From an uncultured Anaerolineae bacterium (lineage in GTDB: Bacteria > Chloroflexota > Anaerolineae > Aggregatilineales > Phototrophicaceae): a DNA stretch of 64,000 nt. The notes beneath the pieces are model-generated. The model saw nothing but the letters and a program-made list of their open reading frames with translations. It had not been told where the DNA came from and did no database searches. Positions 35,133-43,626 of this stretch are shown here, in pieces. Position 1 is the first letter of the stretch. Each line of letters begins with the position of its first letter. The position numbers and the translations under genes are program-made. The DNA is taken from NCBI GenBank assembly GCA_934216615.1, contig CAKQCB010000006.1, forward strand, positions 124,001 through 188,000. The letters are read 5' to 3'.

Positions 35133-36887
35133 ATGGATGCCTTTGAAATACTTCACAACCGCATAGATCTCACCGATATTCCTTTTAGTGAAAGAGGCTC
35201 GCGCTTACTGATCTTTCGGCAAACGAACATGCTGTATATTCGCCTTGCCGAACGATGGACCAAACTAGAAGCCGACGTAGGCCATTACCGTAAACGCGCG
35301 CCGATGATCGACCGTCTCAGAATCTTGAACAGTCAAAAAGAAGAAGTGCCTTTTCAAGCCGAGACGTATCCGCATCGGGTCGATCTGTCGTTTGACATCG
35401 GCTCATTTCGGCTGATCTTTCTCGACGCCGAAACGATCCTGTTCCGTTTGCCGGAAGGGACGTATACCATTTCATTTGAGGTGATGGCAAAAGGGGGATT
35501 GGCTGACCGACGCGGTGGACGCTTCAACGGCGTGCGCAATATCGCGTATACCACCAATGCGAATATTCTTCAAAATGATGTGCAGACCATCGACGCGAAA
35601 TATTATCGGGTCAACTTAGAACTCAATGCCCGTGATGGCGACCTCTTTATGTTGAATATCACCCCGCGAATGGGCTTTAATCGGTCACTGCCTTTATTTG
35701 ATACAGCGCTGAAACAAGCCGAAACCCGCTTACGCGAATGGTTTGATGTCGTCCCGCCCGTCAATGAGATGGATCGTTTTCAATACTATTATGCGTGGTG
35801 GATTATGCGCCAAGGGCTGTTGAACAGCCGTTTTTATTTCACTCGTGAAGCGCTCGTCCCTTCCAAAATTCATTATGTCGGCGTGTGGCATTGGGATCAG
35901 TTTTTCCACGCGATTGCGTTTCGCCATGTCGATACCAAATTAGCCGAAGATCAACTGCGCATTTTGCTTGACCATCAACAGCCCAACGGCTTGATTCCGG
36001 ACGCTGTACATGATGAAGGAATCATCACGCATTTGAATATCCCTGTTGATGCGGACGTGACCAAACCGCCGTTGCTTGCATGGGCGGCTTTGAAGATTTT
36101 TGAAACCAGCGGCAATCATGATTTTCTGGAAGAAATTTTTGATTCCGTCGTGCGCTGGCATCAATGGTGGACGCGCGATAACTACGACGAAGCGACAGGC
36201 TTATGTGTGTATCACCACCCATTTTCATCGGGCTTAGATGACAGCCCGCTGTGGGATGAAGGTATGCCTGTGGTTGCACCCGACCTCAATACTTATATGT
36301 GGCTTCAATCCAAGTCGATTGGACACATCGCTAATTTGATCGGTGAGCCGAGTGCCGAATATTATGAACTGGCGGATCACTTCGCCAACAATATGGTGAA
36401 ACACCTGTGGGATGAGAAGTTAGGCGCTTTCCAAGCCCTGCATCAAGGCAAGCCTGTGAACGTGTTCACGCTGTTCCATCTACTGCCTTTGTGGGTGGAT
36501 ACCTTGCCTCAAACTATGCAGAACCGTATGCTGAACCATTTGACCAATCCCGACCAATTTTGGACGACTTACCCACTGGCGACGGTTTCGCTCCAAGACC
36601 CTAAGTTTGACCCGATGCAAATGTGGCGTGGCCCCAGTTGGGTGAATATCAATTATTTGTTCGTGGAAATTTTGATGAACATCGGTCATTATGATTTAGC
36701 GCACCAGTTACGCGACCGTTCGATTGCGTTCATGCAGAAACATCACGACATTTACGAATACTATAACCCTGTGACAGGGGAACGCCCGCCAAAGTCCGCG
36801 CCAATTTTTGGCTGGACATCCGCCGTTTACATCGACTTGGCGATTCAACACGCGCGTGAATTGGCGCTGGTCAATAACGAACGTTAG
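35133..36887 (+). CDS. (alpha/alpha)6-barrel glycoside hydrolase, GH63/MGH1-like
   Basis: A 584-residue protein with an N-terminal beta domain (about 1-200) and a C-terminal alpha/alpha toroid like GH63 or mannosylglycerate hydrolase-like enzymes. Telling stretches: IHYVGVWHWDQFFHAIAF, HQQPNGLIPDAVHDEG, DDSPLWDEGMP, QMWRGPSWVNINYLFVE and FGWTSAVYIDLAI. The acids in DDSPLWDEG and near WRGPSW are plausible catalytic residues by family analogy. No signal peptide, so it probably acts in the cytoplasm on alpha-linked sugars or a glycerate glycoside. The substrate is not known. Single gene with terminators on both sides. Confidence 0.75.
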   Translation: MDAFEILHNRIDLTDIPFSERGSRLLIFRQTNMLYIRLAERWTKLEADVGHYRKRAPMIDRLRILNSQKEEVPFQAETYPHRVDLSFDIGSFRLIFLDAETILFRLPEGTYTISFEVMAKGGLADRRGGRFNGVRNIAYTTNANILQNDVQTIDAKYYRVNLELNARDGDLFMLNITPRMGFNRSLPLFDTALKQAETRLREWFDVVPPVNEMDRFQYYYAWWIMRQGLLNSRFYFTREALVPSKIHYVGVWHWDQFFHAIAFRHVDTKLAEDQLRILLDHQQPNGLIPDAVHDEGIITHLNIPVDADVTKPPLLAWAALKIFETSGNHDFLEEIFDSVVRWHQWWTRDNYDEATGLCVYHHPFSSGLDDSPLWDEGMPVVAPDLNTYMWLQSKSIGHIANLIGEPSAEYYELADHFANNMVKHLWDEKLGAFQALHQGKPVNVFTLFHLLPLWVDTLPQTMQNRMLNHLTNPDQFWTTYPLATVSLQDPKFDPMQMWRGPSWVNINYLFVEILMNIGHYDLAHQLRDRSIAFMQKHHDIYEYYNPVTGERPPKSAPIFGWTSAVYIDLAIQHARELALVNNER

Positions 36888-36908
36888 TCCAGTTTCATCG
36901 CGTTAGCC

Positions 36909-36952
36909 AAAAAAGAGGATCAGTGTTCTACATACAGTGATCCTCTTTTTTG
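36909..36952 (+). terminator. Intrinsic terminator after the glycosidase
   Basis: 13-bp stem (AAAAAGAGGATCA at 36910-36922 with TGATCCTCTTTTT at 36938-36950) closing a 15-base loop and ending in T6. Confidence 0.88.
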
Positions 36953-37064
36953 TGGCACTCTCCCCCTGAAAATTGGGATGTTTACCAAGCTGAGAGGAAC
37001 TTCTCTTTAGCTTGAGCGTTAAGTAGTTTAGATATTCATCATCTCTCTTTGGAGGATATTTATT

Positions 37065-38432
37065 ATGAGTTTGACACCCCCACCTGCGCTAAGCTCACCT
37101 CCGTGGGATTCACGGACGAAGCGCTTTGTCATTTCGATTGTTCTTATCCTGTTTGCGTTTGCCTTTATGCGCGTGACCGATGTTCTGCCGTTGGTGGTCA
37201 TCTCCGCGCTATTAACCTATTTGTTTTATCCGCTCACGAATAAGCTGGATGAAATTTTGCCGGGCGGGCGTGGTGTCGCCATCCTTGCGACTTTTGTCGT
37301 CTTATTCTTAGGCTTCATCCTTGTGATGCTCTTGATTGTGCCAATGCTGGTGGCGCAAATCAGCGATTTTGTCGCGCAAATCCCTGTTTTATATAACGAC
37401 TTGATCGCGCAGATCAATCAGTTTTTGACACAGCCATTCGTCTTTAACGGCGAACCTGTGCTGGTGAACAACGAACCGCTGATTCTAGGCGAATACTTAG
37501 CGGGGGTGATCGGCTCAGAAAGTTTATCGCCCACTGATCTAGGTCAAAATCTCGACCTGCCGAATATCCTCCAGTCCACCTTCAATTCTTTATCTGGCCC
37601 TGCATTTAGCGTCGTCGGCGGGGTGGTACGCACGTTATTCAATCTGTTCTTGTTAATTACTTTAATGTTCTATTTGCTTCGAGATGGTCATAAGTTTTCG
37701 CAAACAGTCATCAACAACGCGCCTAAAGGCTATCAAGATGATTTTCGCCGTCTGTTCTATGAACTGGCCGAAATCTGGAACGCTTATCTACGGGGTCAAG
37801 TCGTCTTAGGGTTATTCATCGGCATCTTGGTCTTCATCGCCGCGCTGATCTTAGGTGTACCGAACCCCGCCGTATTAGGGTTGATTTCAGGTCTGCTAGA
37901 ATTTGTCCCCAATATCGGCCCGTTTTTAGCGCTCATTCCGGCGGCGCTGTTGGCGTTATTCTCACCATCTTCGACCATGCCCTTTTTAGAAGGGCCGACC
38001 TTTGCCTTCGTAGTGATCATCGTGTGGACGGCGATTCAACAGTTAGAATCGATCTATGTCGTCCCGCGCGTCTTGGGCGATAACCTGAACCTACATCCTG
38101 TGATCGTGATTTTAGGCGTGGTGGCAGGGGCAAACTTCGGCGGGGCGTTAGGCGTGATCTTGGCGGCTCCGGCGATTGCGACGATTCGCTTGCTCTTGCA
38201 GTACGTCTACGGCAAGCTGACCGATGAGACGACCATCGCCCCTGTGACGGACTTTGACAACCGACAACAGCAGAATATCCTTCAGGCTTTCTTGGGTATT
38301 TTTATGCGCAGTACGCCCAAACCTGTTGAAAAGCCGATCATCGTGGTCGAAGACCCACAAGAAGGGGTAACCGTGAATGTGGTAGAATCGCCATCATCAA
38401 CCGCTTCTAATAAACGGAAGCGGAAGCGTTAA
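37065..38432 (+). CDS. AI-2E family transporter (PerM/YdiK-like)
   Basis: A 455-residue membrane protein with seven or eight helices. Typical family regions: VLPLVVISALLTYLFYPL, the long periplasm-side segment at about 105-170, LRDGHKFSQTV, AYLRGQVVLGLFIGILVF, LLEFVPNIGPFLALIPA and AIQQLESIYVVPRVLGDNLNLHPV. Members export AI-2, ions or unknown solutes; the substrate cannot be assigned. A hydrophilic tail of about 60 residues ends in basic KRKRKR. TTGGAGG upstream of the ATG. First gene of a four-gene operon with a small protein and two methyltransferase-like proteins. Confidence 0.85.
   Translation: MSLTPPPALSSPPWDSRTKRFVISIVLILFAFAFMRVTDVLPLVVISALLTYLFYPLTNKLDEILPGGRGVAILATFVVLFLGFILVMLLIVPMLVAQISDFVAQIPVLYNDLIAQINQFLTQPFVFNGEPVLVNNEPLILGEYLAGVIGSESLSPTDLGQNLDLPNILQSTFNSLSGPAFSVVGGVVRTLFNLFLLITLMFYLLRDGHKFSQTVINNAPKGYQDDFRRLFYELAEIWNAYLRGQVVLGLFIGILVFIAALILGVPNPAVLGLISGLLEFVPNIGPFLALIPAALLALFSPSSTMPFLEGPTFAFVVIIVWTAIQQLESIYVVPRVLGDNLNLHPVIVILGVVAGANFGGALGVILAAPAIATIRLLLQYVYGKLTDETTIAPVTDFDNRQQQNILQAFLGIFMRSTPKPVEKPIIVVEDPQEGVTVNVVESPSSTASNKRKRKR
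38380..38388 (+). promoter_or_regulatory. Possible internal extended -10
   Basis: TGG plus TAGAAT (38383-38388) inside the 3' end of the transporter gene, 83 bases before the small gene. It matches the promoter style of the window but may be chance. Confidence 0.25.
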
Positions 38433-38470
38433 ACCAAATCACAACAAAAGAAGATGAGAGAGGTTGAATC

Positions 38471-38650
38471 ATGGCAAATGATGAATTAGGCGTACAAACG
38501 ATTGCTGAGACGGAAAACTATCAAGTGTGGGTGTCGGACGAACCCGATGGCGAACGTGTCTTTCATTTAGAAGTCGGCGCGGTGACGTTACACTTCTTCC
38601 AAGAAGAATGGAAAGAACTGCTTGAATTGATCGGCGCTGTTCGTCGTTAA
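38471..38650 (+). CDS. Small acidic protein of 59 residues, unknown
   Basis: Not recognised. An open frame from ATG 38471 to TAA 38650, with AGAGAGG eight bases upstream. The sequence alternates hydrophobic and acidic residues (YQVWVSDEPDGERV, FHLEVGAVTLHFF) and ends in an amphipathic helix (EEWKELLELIGAVRR), so it is probably a small beta-alpha fold. It fills the gap between the transporter (38 bp) and the methyltransferase (1 bp) exactly, which argues for a real, co-translated gene. Confidence 0.7.
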   Translation: MANDELGVQTIAETENYQVWVSDEPDGERVFHLEVGAVTLHFFQEEWKELLELIGAVRR

Positions 38651-38651
38651 C

Positions 38652-39488
38652 ATGACGACTGTCGGCCCGCGTTTGGCGCGGTTGTTTGTTGAAGTGATGG
38701 TCAGGCATTTGCCACCCAGTGCATCTACGCTCACAGCGGTGGATGTGGGTGGCAATGCAACCGCTGCCATGACCGAATTAAGACCGGACGTAAACGCCGT
38801 CTATCAAGCGGTGGATGGGGACTGGACGTACCCCGACCACACGATAGACGCGGTCACCGCTTTGCACATCCTCAGTGACGCGGATTTAAAACAGGCGTTG
38901 CGCGTGTTGCGACCTGGGGGCAGGCTCATCATGATGGATGTGGAAGGCAACCCATCCGCGTCTTATGTTGAGCGGTTAGAAGGGCATGGATACACGCGCA
39001 TCTTAGTGGAGCGGGCGCTCGACTGTCCCACTGAGATAGGGGTTTTAGTACGCGGTGAACAACCTCATATTTTTACCGAAACCCACGAACGCACTAAACA
39101 AGTCGCCCAGCGAGATGTCGGCACTAGCCAAACGTTGGAGGATTACCGAGGGCGGTTTGTGTATTTGATGGTGCATCAAACCCCACATAAACCCGTATGG
39201 GCACGCGCTAACGATGAACCGATCCGTTGGGATGCCATCGCGCTGAACAGCGAACCTCAACCCATTTTATTAGGATTTAGTAGTTTGCCCCGCGCCGTAG
39301 AATTTATGCAACCTGCGGTGTTAAAAGGCACTATCCGCGACGTGCATCGTCTTGGTAAGTTCACCAAAGCGATTGTGTCGCAGTTCCCGTATGCTGTACG
39401 CATCAACCCATCTTCGGAAATTCTGGACGGCCATTCGGTACAATGGGTAGAAATTGATCCTAACCTCGCCGAAGCGCCGGATGAATAA
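38652..39488 (+). CDS. Methyltransferase-like protein, class I fold
   Basis: A 278-residue protein whose first 150 residues look like a reduced SAM-methyltransferase Rossmann fold: TAVDVGGNATAA (motif I), TIDAVTALHIL (post-II), ALRVLRPGGRLIMMDVEG (motif IV/V). The SAM loop VDVGGN is shorter than the usual GxGxG. The last 120 residues (from about DEPIRWDAIALN) are a separate domain I do not recognise. It starts one base past the stop of the small gene and ends eight bases before a second methyltransferase, so it is operonic. Target unknown. Confidence 0.65.
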   Translation: MTTVGPRLARLFVEVMVRHLPPSASTLTAVDVGGNATAAMTELRPDVNAVYQAVDGDWTYPDHTIDAVTALHILSDADLKQALRVLRPGGRLIMMDVEGNPSASYVERLEGHGYTRILVERALDCPTEIGVLVRGEQPHIFTETHERTKQVAQRDVGTSQTLEDYRGRFVYLMVHQTPHKPVWARANDEPIRWDAIALNSEPQPILLGFSSLPRAVEFMQPAVLKGTIRDVHRLGKFTKAIVSQFPYAVRINPSSEILDGHSVQWVEIDPNLAEAPDE

Positions 39489-39496
39489 ACACACCC

Positions 39497-40723
39497 ATGC
39501 ACTTGACTTCTGAATTATTGGCGTTTTTACAAACACCGAAAGCCCTTGCTGAACTTTCCTCTCTCACCGCTCATTCCATCCGTGATCAAGATATTCTGCC
39601 ACGACTCACGCGGTTACGGCAGGAATTTTCACCCGTCGAAGCGGGGGCACTCTTAGAAACAGCGCAGTTACGTCAGCGCGCGGTGACGAAGTTTGGCGAA
39701 GATGCCCAGCGGATGTTCTTCATCCGCGAGGCCTTAGAGCAAGCCAGCGACGCAAAAATTAGATCATGGCGCGCGCGCGAAGCGGTTTCAATGGGAGTCA
39801 AATCCATTGTAGATGTGTGCAGCAGCATCGGCAGTGATGCGCTCGCCTTTGCCCAAGCCCATCTCGACGTGTTGGGCATTGATAAAGATACCGAACGGGT
39901 CGAAATTGCGAACCTGAACGCGTCAATGTTAGGACTTTCATCACAGGCGCGCTTTGTGACGGCAGATGCGACCGAAGACTGGAGCCAGCTTCTATCAACC
40001 CCGACGGATATGATTTTTTTCGACCCTGCGCGTAGGGTGAATGATCGCCGTGTGTATGATGTGGAGAAGTATCAACCGCCATATTCAACAATCCAAAAAT
40101 GGACTCATGGTTCCCAATTTTTAAAACCAAATGGGGTAATCTTATCGAAAGTGTCGCCGGGGGTTGAGTTGGATCAATTACGCCCCTACGGTGGCCGTGT
40201 CGATTTCATCTCGGTAGAAGGCGATCTCAAAGAGGCTGATCATTGGGTGATGCCCCACGCCGAGCCATTCCGCACCCGCGCGATTTTGATCCAAGCGTCA
40301 GAGGTGCTGACATGGGAATCCCACGACGATTTAGAGGCGGTTGTGGATGCGCCACGTCAATGGGTTTGTGAACCTGACCCCGCGCTGATCCGCGCTGGGC
40401 TGGTGAGGGATGTTGCCCGTCATTGGAATGGGGCACAGATGGATGATATGATTGCATACATCACAACCGATGTAAAACCACGCTCCAATTGGGTGCGTTC
40501 ATGGCCGATCTTGGATTGGATGCCTTTTCAGGTCAAGCGTCTGCGCGCTTACTTACGCGAGCATGATATTGGGGAGGTGGTGATTAAAAAACGCGGGACA
40601 GCCGTCACCCCAGAAAGCCTATTACCCCAGTTGAAATTGAAGGGGAACCGAAGCGTAACGCTGTTTTTAACACGTTATAAAGATAAACAGATTTTTATCA
40701 TTTGTGGAATGGAAGAGAAATAG
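39497..40723 (+). CDS. Class I SAM-dependent methyltransferase with THUMP-like C-terminal domain
   Basis: A 408-residue protein. Helical N-terminal part (LRQEFSPVEAGALLETAQLRQRA), then a SAM fold: SIVDVCSSIGSDALAFA (motif I), VLGIDKDTERVEIA (motif II), TDMIFFDPARR (motif IV, DPAR). C-terminal to about 290 is a domain like the THUMP-like tail seen in such methyltransferases (VKRLRAYLREHDIGEVVIKKRGTAVTPE). The DPAR motif and tail suggest a nucleic-acid or RNA-related target, but this is unproven. Last gene of the operon. Confidence 0.75.
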   Translation: MHLTSELLAFLQTPKALAELSSLTAHSIRDQDILPRLTRLRQEFSPVEAGALLETAQLRQRAVTKFGEDAQRMFFIREALEQASDAKIRSWRAREAVSMGVKSIVDVCSSIGSDALAFAQAHLDVLGIDKDTERVEIANLNASMLGLSSQARFVTADATEDWSQLLSTPTDMIFFDPARRVNDRRVYDVEKYQPPYSTIQKWTHGSQFLKPNGVILSKVSPGVELDQLRPYGGRVDFISVEGDLKEADHWVMPHAEPFRTRAILIQASEVLTWESHDDLEAVVDAPRQWVCEPDPALIRAGLVRDVARHWNGAQMDDMIAYITTDVKPRSNWVRSWPILDWMPFQVKRLRAYLREHDIGEVVIKKRGTAVTPESLLPQLKLKGNRSVTLFLTRYKDKQIFIICGMEEK

Positions 40724-40741
40724 AGGCTTTTTGAGGCTGTT

Positions 40742-40974
40742 CTTGACAAAACAGCGGAACGAGTGACGCGCTCGTTCGAATGACATTGATCTACAATGAT
40801 GTGCGATGTGTGAGCTGGTTTCAGTGTGCGATGATGGCGTCGATGTTAGGTTAGCTACAGAGTGCGATGAGCTGCGATTTGGGTGCGATGACGGCGAACA
40901 TTGATGTAGCTGCGAAGTAAACTACGATGTGGCTACAGTGTTGGAGTCGTCACCCGTTCCGCTGTTTTGTCAAG
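40742..40974. repeat. Non-coding element bounded by 27-bp inverted repeats
   Basis: Left arm 40742-40768 and right arm 40948-40974 are reverse complements with one mismatch (arm begins CTTGACAAAACAGCGG). The roughly 180-base centre has no gene but has at least four TGCGATG heptamers plus variants (TGCGATT, TGCGAAG) at irregular spacing. Part of the left arm can instead pair locally: GAACGAG (40757-40763) with CTCGTTC (40771-40777), which excludes full pairing with the right arm. No target-site duplication is evident. It could be a MITE-like element or a structured RNA. Confidence 0.7.
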
Positions 40975-41102
40975 GTGCTTGCTTGCGTATTACATAAATA
41001 AATTTACAACGGATTTCTACTAAAGGGAAGTGATTCCCACTATTTTTCATAAATAATTTGACTGTCTGAAATCATCTTTATAAAAATGAAGGAGTTGTGA
41101 AA

Positions 41103-42662
41103 GTGCTGAGTACATATCGTAATGAACCCATGACCGATTTTTCCCTTGAAAGTGAGCGTACTGCGTTTGAACAGGCGTTAGCTTTGGTGAAATCCGAAAT
41201 TGGACGTACCTACCCGCTGGTGATTGGTGGCGAACACATCACATTAGACAAGACGTTTGCAAGCATCAATCCTGCGCGTCCTAATGAAGTTCTCGCCCAC
41301 TTTGCGGAAGGTAATGCCGACCACGCCAACCAAGCCATTGACGTTGCCACTGCCGCCTTTGAAGATTGGCGCAAGACATCGGTTGATGAACGTGCGCAGA
41401 TCATCCTGAACATTTCGGCAGAAATGCGCCGTCGCAAGCACGAATTCAGCGCGGTGATGGTGTTGGAAGTCGGCAAAAGCTGGGCAGAAGCCGACGCGGA
41501 TACCGCCGAAGCTATTGACTTCCTTGAATATTATGCGCGTCAAGTCCTGCGCATCACCGACAGCAGCGATCAACTAGCCGAATGGGAAGGCGAAAACAAT
41601 AACCTGTATTACATCCCGCTCGGCGTCGGCGCGGTTATCCCGCCGTGGAACTTTGCCTGCGCTATCCCAACGGGCATGTTGGCATCAGCCATTGTCACGG
41701 GCAATACCGTCGTCTTTAAGCCTGCCGAACAAAGTATGTGGGTGGCTTGGAAAGTGGCCGAGTTATTCTGGTCGCAGGGCGTTCCGGGGGGTGTCCTCAA
41801 CTTTGTGACAGGGCCGGGTGAAGTTGTTGGCGCACGGATGGTTTCGCACCCCAAGACCCGTTTTGTGTCTTTCACGGGGTCGCGTGCTGTAGGCGTGAAA
41901 ATCTATGAAGAAATGGCGAAAGTTCACCCCAGTCAAATTTGGTTGAAGCGCGCCATCTTGGAAATGGGTGGGAAAGATGCTGTTGTCGTAGATGAAACGG
42001 CTGATCTTACTTCCGCTGCGCAAGGGATTGTTGCTGGCGCGTTTGGCTTCCAAGGACAAAAATGTTCGGCGGGTTCACGCGCCATCATCGTCGGGGATGT
42101 GTATGATCGCGTTGTGAATCAAGTCGTGGAACTGGCGAGCACATTGAGTGTTGGTGCGACCGATAACGGGCCTGAAACCTTTATGGGGCCGGTGATCGAC
42201 CAAGAAGCCTTCAGCAAGATCATGGGCTATATCGAATTAGGCACTCAAGAAGGGGATTTGCTCTTGGGTGGACAGCCCATTGAAACCCCAGAAGGGGGCT
42301 ATTTCATCCCACCGACGATCTTTGGGAACGTCAAAGAAGATGCGCGGATTGCCCAAGAAGAAATCTTCGGCCCCGTATTGTCGATCATCAAAGCGAAAGA
42401 TTTTGACGATGCCCTGCGTATTGCTAACAATACCGAATACGGTTTGACGGGCGCGGTCTATACCAACAGCCAAGAACGTCTCGAAATCGCCAAACGGGAT
42501 TATCACGTCGGGAACTTATACCTGAACCGCAAATGTACAGGGGCGATGGTGGGCGTACATCCCTTTGGCGGGTTCAACATGAGCGGTACTGATAGCAAGG
42601 GTGGCGGGCCAGACTATCTGTTGTTGTTCACCCAAGCCAAGAGCATCGCTGAAAAAATCTAG
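41103..42662 (+). CDS. L-glutamate gamma-semialdehyde (1-pyrroline-5-carboxylate) dehydrogenase
   Basis: NAD-dependent aldehyde dehydrogenase of proline/arginine breakdown, forming glutamate; 519 residues, RocA/PruA type. Active-site Cys321 in GQKCSAGSR, general-base Glu287 in ILEMGGKD, cofactor motifs IPPWNFA and FTGSRAVG. The N-terminal TYPLVIGGEHI and EYYARQVLRI regions fit P5C dehydrogenases rather than other ALDHs. GTG at 41103 is chosen: GGAG is eight bases upstream, whereas the earlier in-frame GTG at 41097 has only two. No proline dehydrogenase gene is adjacent. Confidence 0.9.
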   Translation: MLSTYRNEPMTDFSLESERTAFEQALALVKSEIGRTYPLVIGGEHITLDKTFASINPARPNEVLAHFAEGNADHANQAIDVATAAFEDWRKTSVDERAQIILNISAEMRRRKHEFSAVMVLEVGKSWAEADADTAEAIDFLEYYARQVLRITDSSDQLAEWEGENNNLYYIPLGVGAVIPPWNFACAIPTGMLASAIVTGNTVVFKPAEQSMWVAWKVAELFWSQGVPGGVLNFVTGPGEVVGARMVSHPKTRFVSFTGSRAVGVKIYEEMAKVHPSQIWLKRAILEMGGKDAVVVDETADLTSAAQGIVAGAFGFQGQKCSAGSRAIIVGDVYDRVVNQVVELASTLSVGATDNGPETFMGPVIDQEAFSKIMGYIELGTQEGDLLLGGQPIETPEGGYFIPPTIFGNVKEDARIAQEEIFGPVLSIIKAKDFDDALRIANNTEYGLTGAVYTNSQERLEIAKRDYHVGNLYLNRKCTGAMVGVHPFGGFNMSGTDSKGGGPDYLLLFTQAKSIAEKI

Positions 42663-42680
42663 TCGAAAAGATCATATTGA

Positions 42681-42712
42681 GTCTGATGGGATGCGTCATG
42701 ATCCCATCAGAC
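42681..42712 (+). terminator. Hairpin after the P5C dehydrogenase gene
   Basis: Perfect 12-bp stem (42681-42692 GTCTGATGGGAT with 42701-42712), 8-base loop, no U-tract. It is a terminator or a 3'-end stabiliser. Confidence 0.55.
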
Positions 42713-42809
42713 GATGACCCCTTACTTAATCCTGCGGAAATTTTTTGTTCATGCCAGTACGTGATGATGCTTTCTCATAGACAACAAAGTAGTAAACCGT
42801 TGTTACAAT

Positions 42810-42818
42810 TGCTATAAT
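42810..42818 (+). promoter_or_regulatory. Extended -10 before the phosphoribosyltransferase gene
   Basis: TGC plus TATAAT (42813-42818) with no matching -35; 49 bases before the start codon. Confidence 0.5.
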
Positions 42819-42866
42819 CTCCGCAATTCGTTTCCCCAATCTATCTTCTAAAAAGGGTGACCATTC

Positions 42867-43400
42867 ATGATGGAAAGTTCGGATCGTCCGGGGCGCCACG
42901 AGGTTTTAACGTGGTCAGATGTAGATCAATTGATCGATGTCCTTGTTCCGCAAATTCGCGGGGTGGGTTCTTTCAATGGAATGGTGATGATTACACGAGG
43001 TGGGGTGATCCCGGGCGGAATGCTCGCAGAAGCGCTTCAAATCGAACACTTGCTCACCGCTGCGGTTGACTTTCCGGCGACCAATCAAATCGGGAATGCG
43101 TTGATGGCTTGGCCTCAATTTCTCCAATTCCCAGACCTGCAACTGGTTTCAGACCGCCGTATTCTCATTGTCGATGATGTGTGGGGTAGTGGCCGAACGA
43201 GTATTGCTGTGCGTGAACGCTTATCCTCTGCTAATGCAGAAGCTTTTACAACTGTATTACACTTTAATCCTTACCGATCATTGTTTAAGAAAGAAAAACC
43301 TGATTTTTATGGCGCGGCGACAGATACCTACGTCATCTATCCATGGGAAATTGACCGTGGGTTACGACGCTTTGGCAATATCGTGCCGGACGCGAATTAA
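42867..43400 (+). CDS. Phosphoribosyltransferase (purine salvage-like)
   Basis: A 177-residue type I PRTase. The PRPP-binding loop is RRILIVDDVWGSGRTSIAVR, preceded by the MVMITRGGVIPGGMLAEAL strand that binds pyrophosphate. The C-terminal hood (DTYVIYPWEIDRG) resembles the COG2236-type hypoxanthine/xanthine phosphoribosyltransferases that act on bases in salvage. The base cannot be fixed from sequence. Two adjacent ATGs (42867, 42870), with AGGGTG upstream. Single gene. Confidence 0.8.
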   Translation: MMESSDRPGRHEVLTWSDVDQLIDVLVPQIRGVGSFNGMVMITRGGVIPGGMLAEALQIEHLLTAAVDFPATNQIGNALMAWPQFLQFPDLQLVSDRRILIVDDVWGSGRTSIAVRERLSSANAEAFTTVLHFNPYRSLFKKEKPDFYGAATDTYVIYPWEIDRGLRRFGNIVPDAN

Positions 43401-43443
43401 GAATTAGAGTTGTCATAGATTTCTCATCTGTTAAGTATTTCCC

Positions 43444-43452
43444 TGTTATAAT
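43444..43452 (+). promoter_or_regulatory. Extended -10 before the S1 gene
   Basis: TGT plus TATAAT (43447-43452), no clear -35. It gives a leader of about 170 bases before the S1 start; no strong structure recognised in it. Confidence 0.5.
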
Positions 43453-43626
43453 CATTGTAGTTTCGTAACAATGGTAATTCTTTGTATTACATCGGCGAGA
43501 TGCTGTATGGACGATTTTGTGAGAATTTGATGGCTCACATCATCTAAAACCATAGATAATCTCGGTAGAAGTTTCCATGACGCTATGTCACAGATTTTTC
43601 ACCCTTTCGTAAGGTAGGTTTAGTCT

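Noticed and set aside
40742..40974. CRISPR array or insertion sequence
   Set aside because: The heptamer repeats are irregular and too short for CRISPR, no cas genes or transposase are present, and no target duplication flanks the arms.
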